Part shown: one piece after another, positions 54,462 through 64,000 of the stretch | How positions within the stretch are numbered: position 1 is the first letter of the stretch | Layout: each line of letters starts with the position of its first letter | NCBI GenBank assembly: GCA_023055425.1 | Contig: JALGPY010000007.1 | Span: 22,206,001-22,270,000 of the forward strand | Direction of reading: 5' to 3' | From: Linanthus parryae | Lineage: Eukaryota > Streptophyta > Magnoliopsida > Ericales > Polemoniaceae | DNA: 64,000 bases | Program-made: the position numbers and the translations under genes | The notes under the pieces: model-generated | The model's database searches: none | What the model saw: the letters and a program-made list of their open reading frames with translations, nothing else | What the model was told of the DNA's origin: nothing

Positions 54462-55831
54462 TGTTGGAGTAGATGCCCTAGAGGCAATCTATATTTAGTA
54501 TGAACATTGTTTGGCTAGAATATTCATTTATTATTTATGGAGATATTTAATATAATGAAGTCCTTAAATTACAATATGTTGTTTATCTCAAATGCCCATA
54601 GTCTGTTATATTGATTAGCATGACGATCACTATAGACTAGTATGTTGGTAGATTGATATGGAGATATCAATTTATAACACATGGGAATGCATTAGGAGTA
54701 ATGGCATACTGGATTGACCCACAACGAGAAGAATACATAAAGTTATGTTAACGTCACAAGTGCTTCTCCTAGTGCTAATGGTGTTGTAATCCTTAGACTT
54801 GAAGTCACTAGATACTATATTTGTCAAATATCATGTTTTGATATTATCAAACGTTACACCGTAACTGGGCAGCTATAAAGATAGTCTTCAGTCATGATAG
54901 GAAGCAAGCTTAGAGATGGTAGTGATGTGGAGAGGATTTGTTCCTCCCGCATAATGGGAGCAAATATCCACGACCACTCGAGGGGTAGCGCTTATGAAAT
55001 GTCTGGCCAGACTCAGATAAATAAATATGGAGATGTTGTTGTTATTTATATAGATAAGCCTATTCCAAGGATCGAGAAACTATGGATTGGATATAAGAGT
55101 GTGACAATTATGTCTCGTTTCCAATCCGGAGATAGAGACAAAGGGATAGATACAAAGTGGTAACATTGGACACATGGTTTGTCGGATCACTCATTTTTCT
55201 ATTAGTTGGATGACATAGATTTGTTGCTAGACACCGCTCTATGTTTGCAATAGTTACTACCAACTAAAAATAAACCAATGGGGTCACACACCTTATGGAC
55301 TAAACTGGATTTGGGAATTAATTAGTTGGACTAATTAATTAAAAGGATCATAACGCATTCACAAGCAAAGTTAGTAGGACTAATTTTCAAGGTGGACTAA
55401 TCCGTGTATGGACATGATTACTATTGAGGCAAATATGTTGTTAATAAGGAGTTATTAACTACATAAGGGCACTCTAGCTTATTATTTTCTCAAGAGAGTG
55501 ATTATTGAGAGAAATAACAGAGCAAGGGAGAGATAGAGAGTTGAGGCCGAAGCCCCAACCCGTCCGCCCCTCCAAGCAGTCGGCCTGCGTGATCTCTTCC
55601 ATCCTTCTTCCGTTGCTAGCACTTGACCTGGAGAAGGATTCCAGCTGCAATCCTATGTGTGGATATTAATAGAGACGAAGACACAATCCTTCGTAGTGAT
55701 AACACTAAATAAGGTACACCTTTTTTCGTTAACCCTAATCATGTTATGAATGCTTGCTTGCGATCCGTGGAGGGCTTTGAGATGGATTAATTTTTGTTAT
55801 CCCACTGCGTTACCTGCATCAAAACCCTACA
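54462..55831 (+). mobile_element. Long Copia LTR, Angela-like, inserted in the LINE
   Basis: 1370 bases beginning TGTTGGAGTAGATGCCCTAG, with the GCCCTAGAGGCAAT word known from Angela/BARE LTR ends, and ending CCCTACA. It is followed by a primer site at 55833. Related to 6605-7912. The left flank is LINE ORF1. A matching 3' LTR is not in the window, so the element is incomplete or interrupted. Confidence 0.8.
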
Positions 55832-55832
55832 A

Positions 55833-55845
55833 TGGTATCAGGGCC
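55833..55845 (+). promoter_or_regulatory. Primer-binding site, one base changed
   Basis: TGGTATCAGGGCC differs from the standard site by one base (A to G) and is followed by ACAGG as at 7927. Confidence 0.7.
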
Positions 55846-56349
55846 ACAGGTTTTAGTGCATAACATGATATTGTGTGTTACTTTTATCGGTTTTTACACT
55901 ATCATTGTTGCTTTTTGCGAAAACTGACGTTAAGCATAATGTTGCAAATTGAATATGTTTCAATAGAGATTGTGCCAATTTTACATATCGTATAAAATTT
56001 GGAAAATTTCGTTCACATATTATCTGAGTTTTTGGGTTTTGAAAATATAGGATTTGGACGCAGTTGGGGAAAAAAGAGTTTTTTCTCATCACTTAGAAAT
56101 AAGCACACAAAAAAAGCTGGAAGGGTTTTGGAAACAACCCTAGGGTTTGACCCTAGGGCCTTCCGCCCTCCTTCCCTGCGCGCCAATATATATCGATGGT
56201 GAAGTCACAAATATTGCATCTGAACCCATATCATTTGAAATCTTCATCACATGAATTGCACCAAGTTGGCATTGTGAAAAAAGTGGTCAAGAGAACGTGA
56301 TTGTGACTCTCATGCTTAACATAACTTGGAAGGACACTGGTGGTGATCT
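55846..56349 (+). other. Retroelement leader
   Basis: Contains AACCCTAGGGTTTGACCCTA and a CCGCCCTCCTTCCC block like the 8100-8250 leader. No gag was found after it. Confidence 0.45.
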
Positions 56350-56745
56350 TCATATCTGATATATACCCTCATAAAAGTTCATGCCAAATCCATTACAGTT
56401 CTCTTCATATCTCTCTGAATCTTTGAGAATTGAATAGTATCCTTTAAATAGAGAAAGGTCTCGTAACTCTGCAGCATTCTTTGGAAGAAAGTATTTACAC
56501 ATAGCACACTTCTTACACGGGGGGCTAAGGATTGGTGAACATTCATCACATGTTTCATATAGGTCAAGAAATGACATCTTCCTAATTTTATGTACTCCAA
56601 TTGCATCTTGGGATTGTGGATCTAACTCTTTGACAATTTCTTGGGTTGTGTTCATAAAAAATAGTGTCGCCAAGCTAACAGACTTGTTAGCAACTGGTAG
56701 AGGAACCGCTGCAGCTGAAGCAGCCTCATGATCAAATCCTCCCAT
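56350..56745 (-). CDS. Unrecognised ORF in antisense within the retroelement leader
   Basis: 131 codons on the minus strand, starting MGGFDHEAASAAAVPLPVAN after an acceptor-like TTATGTCACAG. It has a Cys cluster, CDECSPILSPPCKKCAMCKY, that could bind zinc, and a Tyr/Asn-rich end. I do not recognise it. Lying antisense after a Copia leader, it may be a host gene piece carried by a defective element, or an exon unrelated to it. Confidence 0.45.
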   Translation of the reverse strand: MGGFDHEAASAAAVPLPVANKSVSLATLFFMNTTQEIVKELDPQSQDAIGVHKIRKMSFLDLYETCDECSPILSPPCKKCAMCKYFLPKNAAELRDLSLFKGYYSILKDSERYEENCNGFGMNFYEGIYQI

Positions 56746-57009
56746 TTCCCTGTGACATAAATAAAAATTTAGTTAAGGACAAATGACACTAAACCTATAT
56801 GCAGTTTGGCACTTGTGAGTTGTGAAGCTAAACCTCCAACACTATAAATTTCTTGGAAAAACAAACTCCAGCAGTTTTCATTTTGAGACAAATAGACTCC
56901 AATCGTTAACATAGTTATATCAAAATAGAAAAATTTACTGTAATACCTGTTGGGATCTGAGCAATCATGTATATGGGTGAATTATTTGCATCCAGCACAT
57001 TGGTACGCC
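56746..57009. other. Short unassigned spacer
   Basis: AT-rich, no feature. Segment X homology starts near 57010. Confidence 0.4.
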
Positions 57010-57571
57010 CAAGTGAATTTCGTCGTCTGTTTTAGATGATAAGTCGCGTAATTCGATGTATGTTTACACATTTTGCACAACTTAGTGTATTTCTTACCAT
57101 TAAAAATATGATCACAAGGTTTTGTTGAGTGATTTCCATGTACATGTGATGTTGTCAGACAAATCGAGACAGGTAGATGGAGTTCGAAGAATTTGAATTC
57201 TAGCAAAATGCGAAGAACGGGAGAGAAAGGAGCTCGGAAGAGACTTGGATGAGCGGAGTCGCGAAGAAAACGCGAGGAGATCATCTCATGATGAAGTCTT
57301 GCCGTCAAGAGTGCTAAAAATCCAAGCAAGGGGCCAAACAGAGAGAGAGGGGTTTATGATGGGTTTTGTGTAAATTAGCATCATTAGTAATGACTGCTTT
57401 ATCTGTTTGTGGTGGTGGTAGGCAAACAGTGTGGAAGCTATCATAGCCCCCAACCCCACCTTCAATAAGAAATTGGCATCCACAGATGGGATTTACTGGA
57501 AAAAAAATACCCTTGGTTGATTTCCTTTTTCTTCCCTTGTGATTTGTTAAAGCTAATATGGTGTTTCACCT
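57010..57571. repeat. Segment X, copy 3
   Basis: Matches 31010-31394 joined to 33640-33869 with the Helitron 1 site empty (AGCATCATTAGTAATGACTG). It ends at the same MULE B target (TAAATTCTG, 57572-57580) as copy 2. Confidence 0.9.
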
Positions 57572-57580
57572 TAAATTCTG

Positions 57581-57757
57581 GGCTTAATTATTTAATGCAT
57601 ACCTCCAGTATGCTCAAACACTCGCATTTCAAACCCTCATTTCTAAAATTAGCTTATTGTATCTTTTATTTGAAAAATAAATGTCAATGTGAAACTGGTA
57701 AAAAAAATCATCTCAACACCATCCATGTAAGGAGGGTAATCTTGTCAATACAAAAAG
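57581..57757. mobile_element. MULE B, second copy, left part
   Basis: GGCTTAATTATTTAATGCAT and the TIR through AATGTGAAACTGG, without MULE A. It is interrupted at 57758 by Copia 2 and resumes at 62505. Confidence 0.85.
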
Positions 57758-58107
57758 TGTTGAGGTGCCTTGAATTGTGAAAGTCAAAGGCGGTGAAAAC
57801 AAATCGGACCAAGGGTTTGAATTATGGTCAAAGGTAGTAGGGTAGCTAAGGAAACAAAGTGGGGCGGTGGAGTGTATTTGTCCCACATTGTCAAGTGAGG
57901 TGATTCTCACCTCCTCACTAGTACTATATAAAGGAGCTAGTAGGCTCTCTACTAGATATGCAACCAAGAGCGTAATTGTTCCTCTTAGTGACATAAGGGG
58001 TGCTTTTCCGCTGTGGATGTAGTTAGCGAATATTTTGCTAGCGAACCACGTAAAATCCCGTGTTCTTCTTTATTCGTTCTTCGTTCGTGAGGTGGTTTGT
58101 CATAAAA
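57758..58107 (+). repeat. Copia 2 5' LTR
   Basis: Starts TGTTGAGGTGCC; contains ACTATATAAAGG, a good TATA box, near 57924; ends CATAAAA where the 3' LTR has CATAACA. Confidence 0.92.
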
Positions 58108-58110
58108 AAC

Positions 58111-58124
58111 TGGTATCAGAGCTC
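58111..58124 (+). promoter_or_regulatory. Copia 2 primer-binding site
   Basis: TGGTATCAGAGCTC, three bases after the LTR; complementary to initiator tRNA-Met. Confidence 0.9.
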
Positions 58125-58254
58125 GGGTTTGGCGGTGTTTCAAGATCAAGATCAAGGCGGAGCAAAGCTAGGGTTTCACAACTTGGTGAAATCAAAGCTA
58201 GGGTTTTGCGATCTAGGTGGAGCACGCGACTAGGATTTAAGATCCACCAAGAAC

Positions 58255-59053
58255 GATGTCCGGATCGATGTTGTAGATCGACAGGTTCATAGGAGGGATC
58301 ATCTTCAGTCTGTGGAAGATAAAGATGGAGGCTTTGCTCAAATCGCAAGGCTTGTGGGCACCTTTGACCGCGGACAAGGGAGGCATGAATGTTGCATCAT
58401 CGGATTTCAAGGTATTGGAGGAGAAGGCACACGCAATGATTATGTTGTGCTAATCGGATGACGTGATCATCGAGGTCGCATATCAGAAGGAAGCAGCAGG
58501 TATTTGGCTCAAGTTGGAGAGTCTCTACATGACGAAGAGTCTCACTAGCAAGTTGATGCTAAAGCAAAGGCTCTTTACTTTTGCGGATGCTCGAAGGTAC
58601 GGCTCTCAAGGACCATCTTGATCAATTAAATACAATTCTTTTAGACTTGCGTAATATTGGCGAGAAGGTGGGCGATGAGGATGCCGCACTCTTGTTAATG
58701 ATCTTGTTACCTCCATCATACGAGAACTTCGTTCAGGCGTTCATAGTCAACAAGGACGACTTATCCCTAGAGGAGGTCAGTTCGGCGCTCCATGCTAGGG
58801 AACTGCGCCATAAGGTGTAGGAACAGGTACAGAGGACCATACTTCCGGACTGATGGAAACGGGAGGAAGAAAGAAGGGTAAGAAGAACAAGAAGAAGCAG
58901 TTCTCAGGTTCTAAGTTACCCAAGGATGTCTGTGCCTTTTGCTAGGAAAAGGGGCACTGGAAGAGAGATTGCCCGAAACGAGGTCAACAGGGGCAGTATG
59001 GATCCGCATTCGTAGCAGAACAAGGTAACTCGTCCAAGGATGATTACGTTCTA
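58255..59053 (+). pseudogene. Copia 2 gag remnants
   Basis: Gag begins about 58255 with sequence related to the Copia 3 gag (IDRF, then FSLWKIKMEALLKSQGLW) but with an early stop. A 79-codon open piece at 58581-58820 holds the central gag region (LNTILLDLRNIG, LLPPSYENFV). The zinc knuckle near 58930 reads CAFC-stop-EKGHWKRDC. Several frames are needed to follow it, so gag is dead. Confidence 0.82.
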
Positions 59054-60781
59054 ATGGCGGATGTTTTCACGCACTCTCAAGATGCGTGGGTCCTTGATTC
59101 CGGAGCTTCCTATCATATTTTCTCTAACAGGGAGCTATTCTTGATGTACGACCAAATGGATGGAGGGTCTGTCTACATGGCAAACGAAGCCCTCTGTAAG
59201 GTGACTGGGAGTGGCTCAGTTAGATTAAAGATGAATGAAGGAAAGTTATGTACCTTGGAGCAGGTTAGACATATACCACTTATTAAGAAGAATCTGATCT
59301 CCTTGAGTCAACTCGACAGCAAGGGATACAGTTTCAAAGGTGAAGCTGGAGATCTACAAGTCTGCAAGGGTTCTACGGTGATTCTCATGGGAGTCAAGAG
59401 TGGGAATTTGTACATGTTGCAAGGTTTGACGATCACAGGTTCTGCTGGAGTTGTCTCGGCCGAGATTAAGGAAGCTGATCTAACTAAGATGTGGCATATG
59501 AGTCTCAGTCATATGAGTGAACGTGGAATGCAGGAACTTCACAAGAAAGGCTATCTCACCGGGCATGCTCCCAAGAGCCTAGGGTTTTGTGAGCACTGCG
59601 TGTATGGGAAGCTACAGCGTAGCAAGTTCCCTAAGCCGGTTCATAGAACGGAAGGTACTCTTGATTATATCCATTCGGATTGCTGGGGTCCATCTCGAGT
59701 TGTGTCGATTGGCGGGTATAGGTACTTTCTAAGCATCATAGACGGCTACTCCAGGATGACTTGGATATTCGTGATGAAGCACAAGAGTGAAACCTTCACA
59801 AGATTCAAGGAGTGGAAGACACTAGTAGAGAATCAGGTGGGAAAGAAGGTGAATAAGGTGCGCACGGACAACGGCTTGGAGTTCTATTCATCAGAGTTTG
59901 ATGGATTCTATAAGGATCAGGGAATAGCACGCCATCGCACCGTTCGGCACACACCGCAGCAGAACGGTGTAGCCGAGAGAATGAATCAGACACTTTTAGC
60001 GAAAGCAAGGTGCATGCTTTCGAATGCAGGTCTTGCTAAAGTTTTCTGGGGAGAGGCAGTTTCCATGGCATGCTATATCATAAATCGGAGATCGCACACA
60101 GGTATAAGATGCAAGATTCCTATGGAAGTCTGGTCCGGAAATGCAGTGGATTACTCGGATTTGAGAGTTTTTGGTTGTGTTGCCTATTATCACGTAGATG
60201 ATGGCAAACTAGAACCAAGAGCTAAGAAGGGAGTATTCATGGGTTTCGGAACAGGTGTGAAGGGATACAAGATATGGGCTGACAACAAGATTATACTTAG
60301 CAGAAGTGTAGTCTTTGATGAGACTCGTATGTTGAAGAACTCCGTGGAGGTGGAGCTTGGAGGTGCAAAGAAGAAGGTGGAGGGAGAGTCGGATCCTACT
60401 GATCCTAAGTATTCCGGAATCCCTACACCGCCACCAGAAGCAGAAGCGGAAGAAGAAGAAGAGTCTGATAGTGAGGATACGTCTACACCAGAGGAACCGG
60501 TTCATCAAAGTATTGCTGAAGGAAGACCAATGAGATTCATAAAGCCTCCGGCTAGATACAGAGATGATGGAATGGTGGTATGTGCATTACAGGTAGCGGA
60601 AGAGGTAGAGGACGAGCCATCCTCCTACAATGCCGCTATATCTAGTTCTGAGTCAGCACAATGGATTGCCGCGATGGGAGAAGAGACAGAGTCTCTTAGC
60701 AAGAACTCGACTTGGGAGCTTGTTAAATTACCAGCGGTATGGAAGATAGTCAGTTGCAAGTGGGTCTTCAGAAGAAAGTAG
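59054..60781 (+). pseudogene. Copia 2 protease, integrase and start of RT
   Basis: 575 open codons: protease WVLDSGASYHIF near residue 15; pre-integrase MWHMSLSHMSERGMQEL near 147 with CEHCVYGK; integrase core with YIHSDCWGP, VRTDNGLEF and PQQNGVAERMN carrying the D-D-E residues; a Glu-rich linker; then the RT entry, STWELVKLP, at the end. The frame stops at 60779-60781 because of a frameshift within the RT. The first Met lies at a convenient position after the zinc knuckle but is not a natural start. Confidence 0.88.
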
Positions 60782-62140
60782 GAACTACAGCTGGGGAGGG
60801 CATCAAGTGTAAGGCAAGGCTAGTTTCAAGAGGGTTCATCAGAAAGAGGGAGTTGACTACAACGAGATCTTCTCACCGGTGGTCAGACATACTTCTATCC
60901 GGGTGTTACTAGCTTTAGTGGAACACCACGACCTAGAGCTTGAGCAATTGGATATCAAGACAGCTTTCCTGCACGGAGAGTTGGAGGAGGAAATATACAT
61001 GAGACAACCGGAAGGGTTCCAAGTTCGCGGAAAAGAAGAATATGTGTGCAAGCTGAAGACATATCTCTATGGACTTAAGCAGTCGCCAAGGCAATGTTAC
61101 AAGAGGTTTGACAACTTCATGTTGAATATTGGTTACCACAAGTGCGAGTATGATTGCTGTGTGTATCACAAAGAGTTGCATGGTGGATTACGTATTTACC
61201 TAGTTCTATATGTGGATGATATTTTGATTGCAACTCTGAATATCAAGGAAATTAGAGAACTCAAGAGGTCCCTTAGCGCATAATTTGAAATGAAGGATCT
61301 AGGAGCTGCTCGGAAGATATTGGGAGTTGAGATCTATAGAGACATGATGAAGAAGAAACTTTTCCAGTCACAGCAGGGATACATCAAGAAGATCTTCAGC
61401 AGATTTGGGATGTTATGAGCTAAAGCTATAGATACTCTTTTGGCGACTAACAGAAAGTTAGGAATGTACACCGTTCAGACTGAGGAGGAGAAGGAGTACA
61501 TGTCCAAGGTTCCATATGCTAGCGAGTTGGAAGCCTCATGTATGCTATGGTCTGTACTCGACCGGACATAGCGTTCGCTATTAGTGTTGTTAGTCGTTTT
61601 ATGGCTCATCCAGGGAAAGACCATTGGCAGGCGGTGAAGCGCATATTCAGGTACCTTAAGGGTACGTCAGACATTGGCCTATGTTATGGGGAAAATGAAG
61701 ACATCTTGGTAGCCGGTTTCTCGGATGCGGACTATGCAGGGGATGTTGATTGTAGATGATCAATGACGGGCTATGTATTTGCTCTAGGAGCATCCGTTGT
61801 GAGTTGAAAGGCGACGCTACAGCCGACGGTGACTTTGTCGACGACAGAGGCGGAGTACATGGCTCTAACGGAAGCAGCAAAGGAGGCAATATGGCTTAAA
61901 GGTATGGTCAATGATCTAGGCCTACTTCAAGATCAAGCGATAGTCAACTGTGATATCTTGAGTGCGATTTGCTTGACTAAGGACCAGGTTCATCATGAAA
62001 GGACCAAGCATATCGAAGTCATGTATCATTTTCCGAGAAACGAGAGCAGGATCAAGGTGAAGAAGGTGGGGACAGCTTACAACCCCGCGGATATGATATT
62101 TACGAGAAGAGGAGCAGCTGCTGTTGATGGAGAATTCAAG
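60782..62140 (+). pseudogene. Copia 2 reverse transcriptase and RNase H, broken
   Basis: RT continues in another frame from about 60870 (LDIKTAFLHGELEEEIYMRQ, catalytic YVDDILIA) to a TAA at 61281-61283. A further piece at 61538-61759 encodes [15 protein letters not shown]. RNase H follows at 61829 (TLSTTEAEYMALTEAAKEA) and ends near the PPT. At least three stops and two frameshifts are present; the YVDD motif itself is intact. Confidence 0.85.
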
Positions 62141-62154
62141 TCAAGGTGGAGATT

Positions 62155-62504
62155 TGTTGAGGTGCCTTGAATTGTGAAAGTCAAAGGCGGTGAAAAAAAT
62201 TGGACCAAGGGTTTGAATTATGGCTAAAGGCAGTATGGTAGCTAAGGAAACAAAGTGGGGTGGTGAAGTGTATTTGTCCCACATTGTCAAGTGAGGTGAT
62301 TCTCACCTCCTCACTAGTACTATATAAAGGAGCTAGTAGGCTCTCTACTAGATATGCAAACAAGAGTGTAATTGATCCTCTTAGTGAAATAAAGGGTGCT
62401 TTTCCGTCGTGGATGTAGTTAGCGAATCTTTCACTAGCGAAACACGTAAAATCCCCTATTCTTTTTGTATTCGTTCTTTGTTCGTGAGGTGGTTTGTCAT
62501 AACA
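62155..62504 (+). repeat. Copia 2 3' LTR
   Basis: Starts TGTTGAGGTGCC after AGGTGGAGATT (polypurine) and ends TTTGTCATAACA. Confidence 0.92.
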
Positions 62505-63044
62505 AAAAATTTATATTAAAAAGTGTATAAGAAATTAGAGTACATAGAAAATTATAATAATTAATTTGTTAAAAAAAGGATTGGGATTCGGAAAAAGGAA
62601 AAAGATGAAGAAAACAAGTATGCTACTGGTACCTGAGAAAACAAGTACCAAAAACCAAACCAAAGCATTGAGCCAATTCTGAAATTCAGAGCTTGGTTAT
62701 AGAGTTTGAGAAGAGTAAAACAACCACTTTAGCTGAACTTGCCCAGAATCAGAGTATTTCGCCGGAAAATGGCACTCACCGGAGGAGAATCTATGGAAAA
62801 GCGTCTCAAATCAGCACTCAATTTCAAATAAAAGCAAAAACTAGACTCCAATCAGCCAAAACAAACCTGCAACATCTCTTATTTGAATTCGTTGACTTGT
62901 CAAAATAGGACACCAACCACGATCTGTAATTGGGAGTGAGTCTCTTGCCACCTGTTTTCTTCTTCAAACCCACAAATTCACCAATTGCAACTAAATTTAG
63001 AGATCATAAAGCTTTTTCATCACAACTGGACCTCACATGGTGTC
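62505..63044. mobile_element. MULE B, second copy, right part
   Basis: Matches 35296-36580 without the hAT-like element (intact site CTGTAATTGGGAGTGAG). It ends at GGTGTC where Copia 3 begins; the right terminal repeat lies beyond, outside the window. Confidence 0.85.
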
Positions 63045-63423
63045 TGTTGAATATGACTTGAGTCAAAGGCGGCAAAATTCAAAGGCGGCTAAGAGATTTA
63101 GGAAACAAATTGGGGCGGCAAACTTGGCAGTTTTTGAGTTGTTTCCTTATTTGTTCTATAGTCGTTTTTGGGATGTCTTGGGCACTAAGTCGGTTCTATA
63201 TGTCTATATAAGGGACCTAGTTTGTGCCTAAACATTGTGGGTTGTCACTATGGCCTTTGGCCATAGTGTGGATTGTATTCGTGGTGTTTCTCTCTAATAA
63301 ACATGGGTTTTCGGGTCGTGGAGGTAGCTAGCTAATCACTAGTGAACCACGTTATATCGGGTGTTTCTTGTGTTCTTATTTTTCATCGTTATCATCGTTC
63401 TAAGCTAGGTCCAAATCATAACA
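63045..63423 (+). repeat. Copia 3 5' LTR
   Basis: 379 bases, TGTTGAATATGACTTGAG ... AAATCATAACA. It shares the GTCAAAGGCGG word and the CATAACA end with Copia 2, so the families are related. TATATAAGGGAC near 63202 is a likely TATA box. The rest of the element runs past the window end. Confidence 0.85.
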
Positions 63424-63426
63424 AAC

Positions 63427-63481
63427 TGGTATCAGAGCTCGTTTCCGCAGGGGGTTTGTCATAACAAACTGGTATCAGAGC
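63427..63481 (+). promoter_or_regulatory. Duplicated primer-binding site of Copia 3
   Basis: TGGTATCAGAGCTC at 63427-63440 follows the LTR by three bases. A second TGGTATCAGAGC at 63470-63481 is preceded by TTTGTCATAACAAAC, the LTR-end-to-primer-site junction of the Copia 2 family. Two adjacent sites are unusual. Confidence 0.85.
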
Positions 63482-63652
63482 CTGGTCCAGCGATCCAAGG
63501 GGAGCTCAGAGCTTAGGTTGCGGTTTTCCAAGATCAAGGTGGATCTATAGGGCTAGGGTTTCACAATTCGTGAGATTCATAGCTACGGTTTCACGATCAA
63601 GGTGGAGCACGCATTTGGGGGTTACTGATCTGGAAAAGGAGCTGCAGAGAAG

Positions 63653-64000
63653 ATGACTAGGGGAATAATCAAGATCGACAAGTTCACGGGGAGAAACAAC
63701 TTCAGCTTCTGGCAGATTAAGGTACGTGCTTTGTTGAAGCAGCAAGGCCTGTGGTTGCCATTGGCGGAAGTCCAGGAGGGGGTAGATACAACCACCACCG
63801 CTGAGTTTGAGTCTCAGCAAGAGGGGAAGCGGCAGTGGGCTGCGTATGGGGGTTCAGACAGTCAGAGTTCCGGCGCGATGATGGTGGCCAAGGGAAGCTA
63901 CGGTGACGTCTGTTCAAACGGTAGAGAAAAGAGACACAGGTGGACGAAGGATGAACTCAGGATCTGTAGGTTTGGCTGCAGGTGGAGAGTACTTCGGAGG
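63653..64000 (+). CDS. Copia 3 gag, N-terminal part, runs off the window
   Basis: Open from the ATG at 63653 to the window end (116 codons). The first 35 residues (IIKIDKFTGRNNFSFWQIK, then LLKQQGLWLPL) are the standard gag start. The remainder, rich in Gly/Ser/Arg, does not look like gag, so a frameshift or rearrangement after about 63770 is likely even though no stop appears. The element is incomplete in this window, so its coding state is unknown. Confidence 0.65.
   Translation, partial: MTRGIIKIDKFTGRNNFSFWQIKVRALLKQQGLWLPLAEVQEGVDTTTTAEFESQQEGKRQWAAYGGSDSQSSGAMMVAKGSYGDVCSNGREKRHRWTKDELRICRFGCRWRVLRR

Larger units (their letters stand above)
57758..62504 (+). mobile_element. Copia 2: complete but decayed LTR retrotransposon
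   Basis: 4747 bases with two 350-base LTRs (57758-58107 and 62155-62504), a primer site at 58111-58124 and all Copia domains. Target copies AAAAG (57753-57757) and AAAAA (62505-62509) differ by one base. The LTRs differ at roughly 25-30 positions, so it is much older than Copia 1. The uninterrupted target is seen in the other MULE B copy (TCAATACAAAATGTTTTATT near 35280). Confidence 0.93.

Overview
The window looks like eudicot nuclear DNA. It has plant introns, LTR retrotransposons with plant-type primer sites (TGGTATCAGAGC), Helitrons, hAT and Mutator-type elements, a Stowaway-like MITE and a LINE remnant, and no bacterial or organellar signature. I cannot name the species; a woody eudicot is only a guess. 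All assignments were made by reading the sequence, without any search.

Gene content is low. The one clearly intact gene is an intronless seven-transmembrane GOST/LU7TM protein (10103-11422, +). A 148-codon single-exon gene of unknown function lies at 16067-16513 (-). A cluster on the minus strand at 48.8-52.7 kb holds a double-stranded RNA-binding protein gene, a GRF zinc-finger membrane protein gene and an Ulp1-type protease gene. The dsRNA-binding gene and the protease gene each carry an in-frame stop. Fragments of a HOS15-like WD40 gene (18.4 kb), a RAD21/REC8-like cohesin gene (42.6 kb), coiled-coil genes and a conserved two-exon mini-gene are scattered among repeats.

The main architecture is a set of diverged segmental copies. 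Segment X occurs at 16.6-18.4 kb, at 31.0-38.9 kb (interrupted) and at 57.0-57.6 kb with its continuation. Segment Y occurs at 23.2-26.5 kb, at 26.9-30.7 kb (interrupted) and at 38.9-42.55 kb (interrupted). Some copies are empty where others are filled, so insertion boundaries and order can be read directly. In X: a Helitron (31395-33639); a MULE called B (33879-37059), which has a second MULE called A (33894-35120) inside its left terminal repeat and a hAT-like element (35773-36469) inside its body; and a second hAT-like element (37108-37594). In Y: a Helitron (27713-30501) and a solo LTR (40477-40990). The 57-63 kb copy shares MULE B but lacks the Helitron, MULE A and the first hAT element; it carries two other Copia insertions instead.

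Four Copia contexts are present: a complete, recently inserted but coding-dead element (43095-48272); an older complete element (57758-62504); the 5' end of a third element running off the window (63045-64000); and two long Angela-like LTRs (6605-7912 and 54462-55831). A Gypsy chromovirus remnant lies at 754-1790 (-). No toxin, CRISPR array or operon was found. The most informative signal is the dated stack of nested insertions and the small two-exon gene kept in open reading frame in two of three Y copies.
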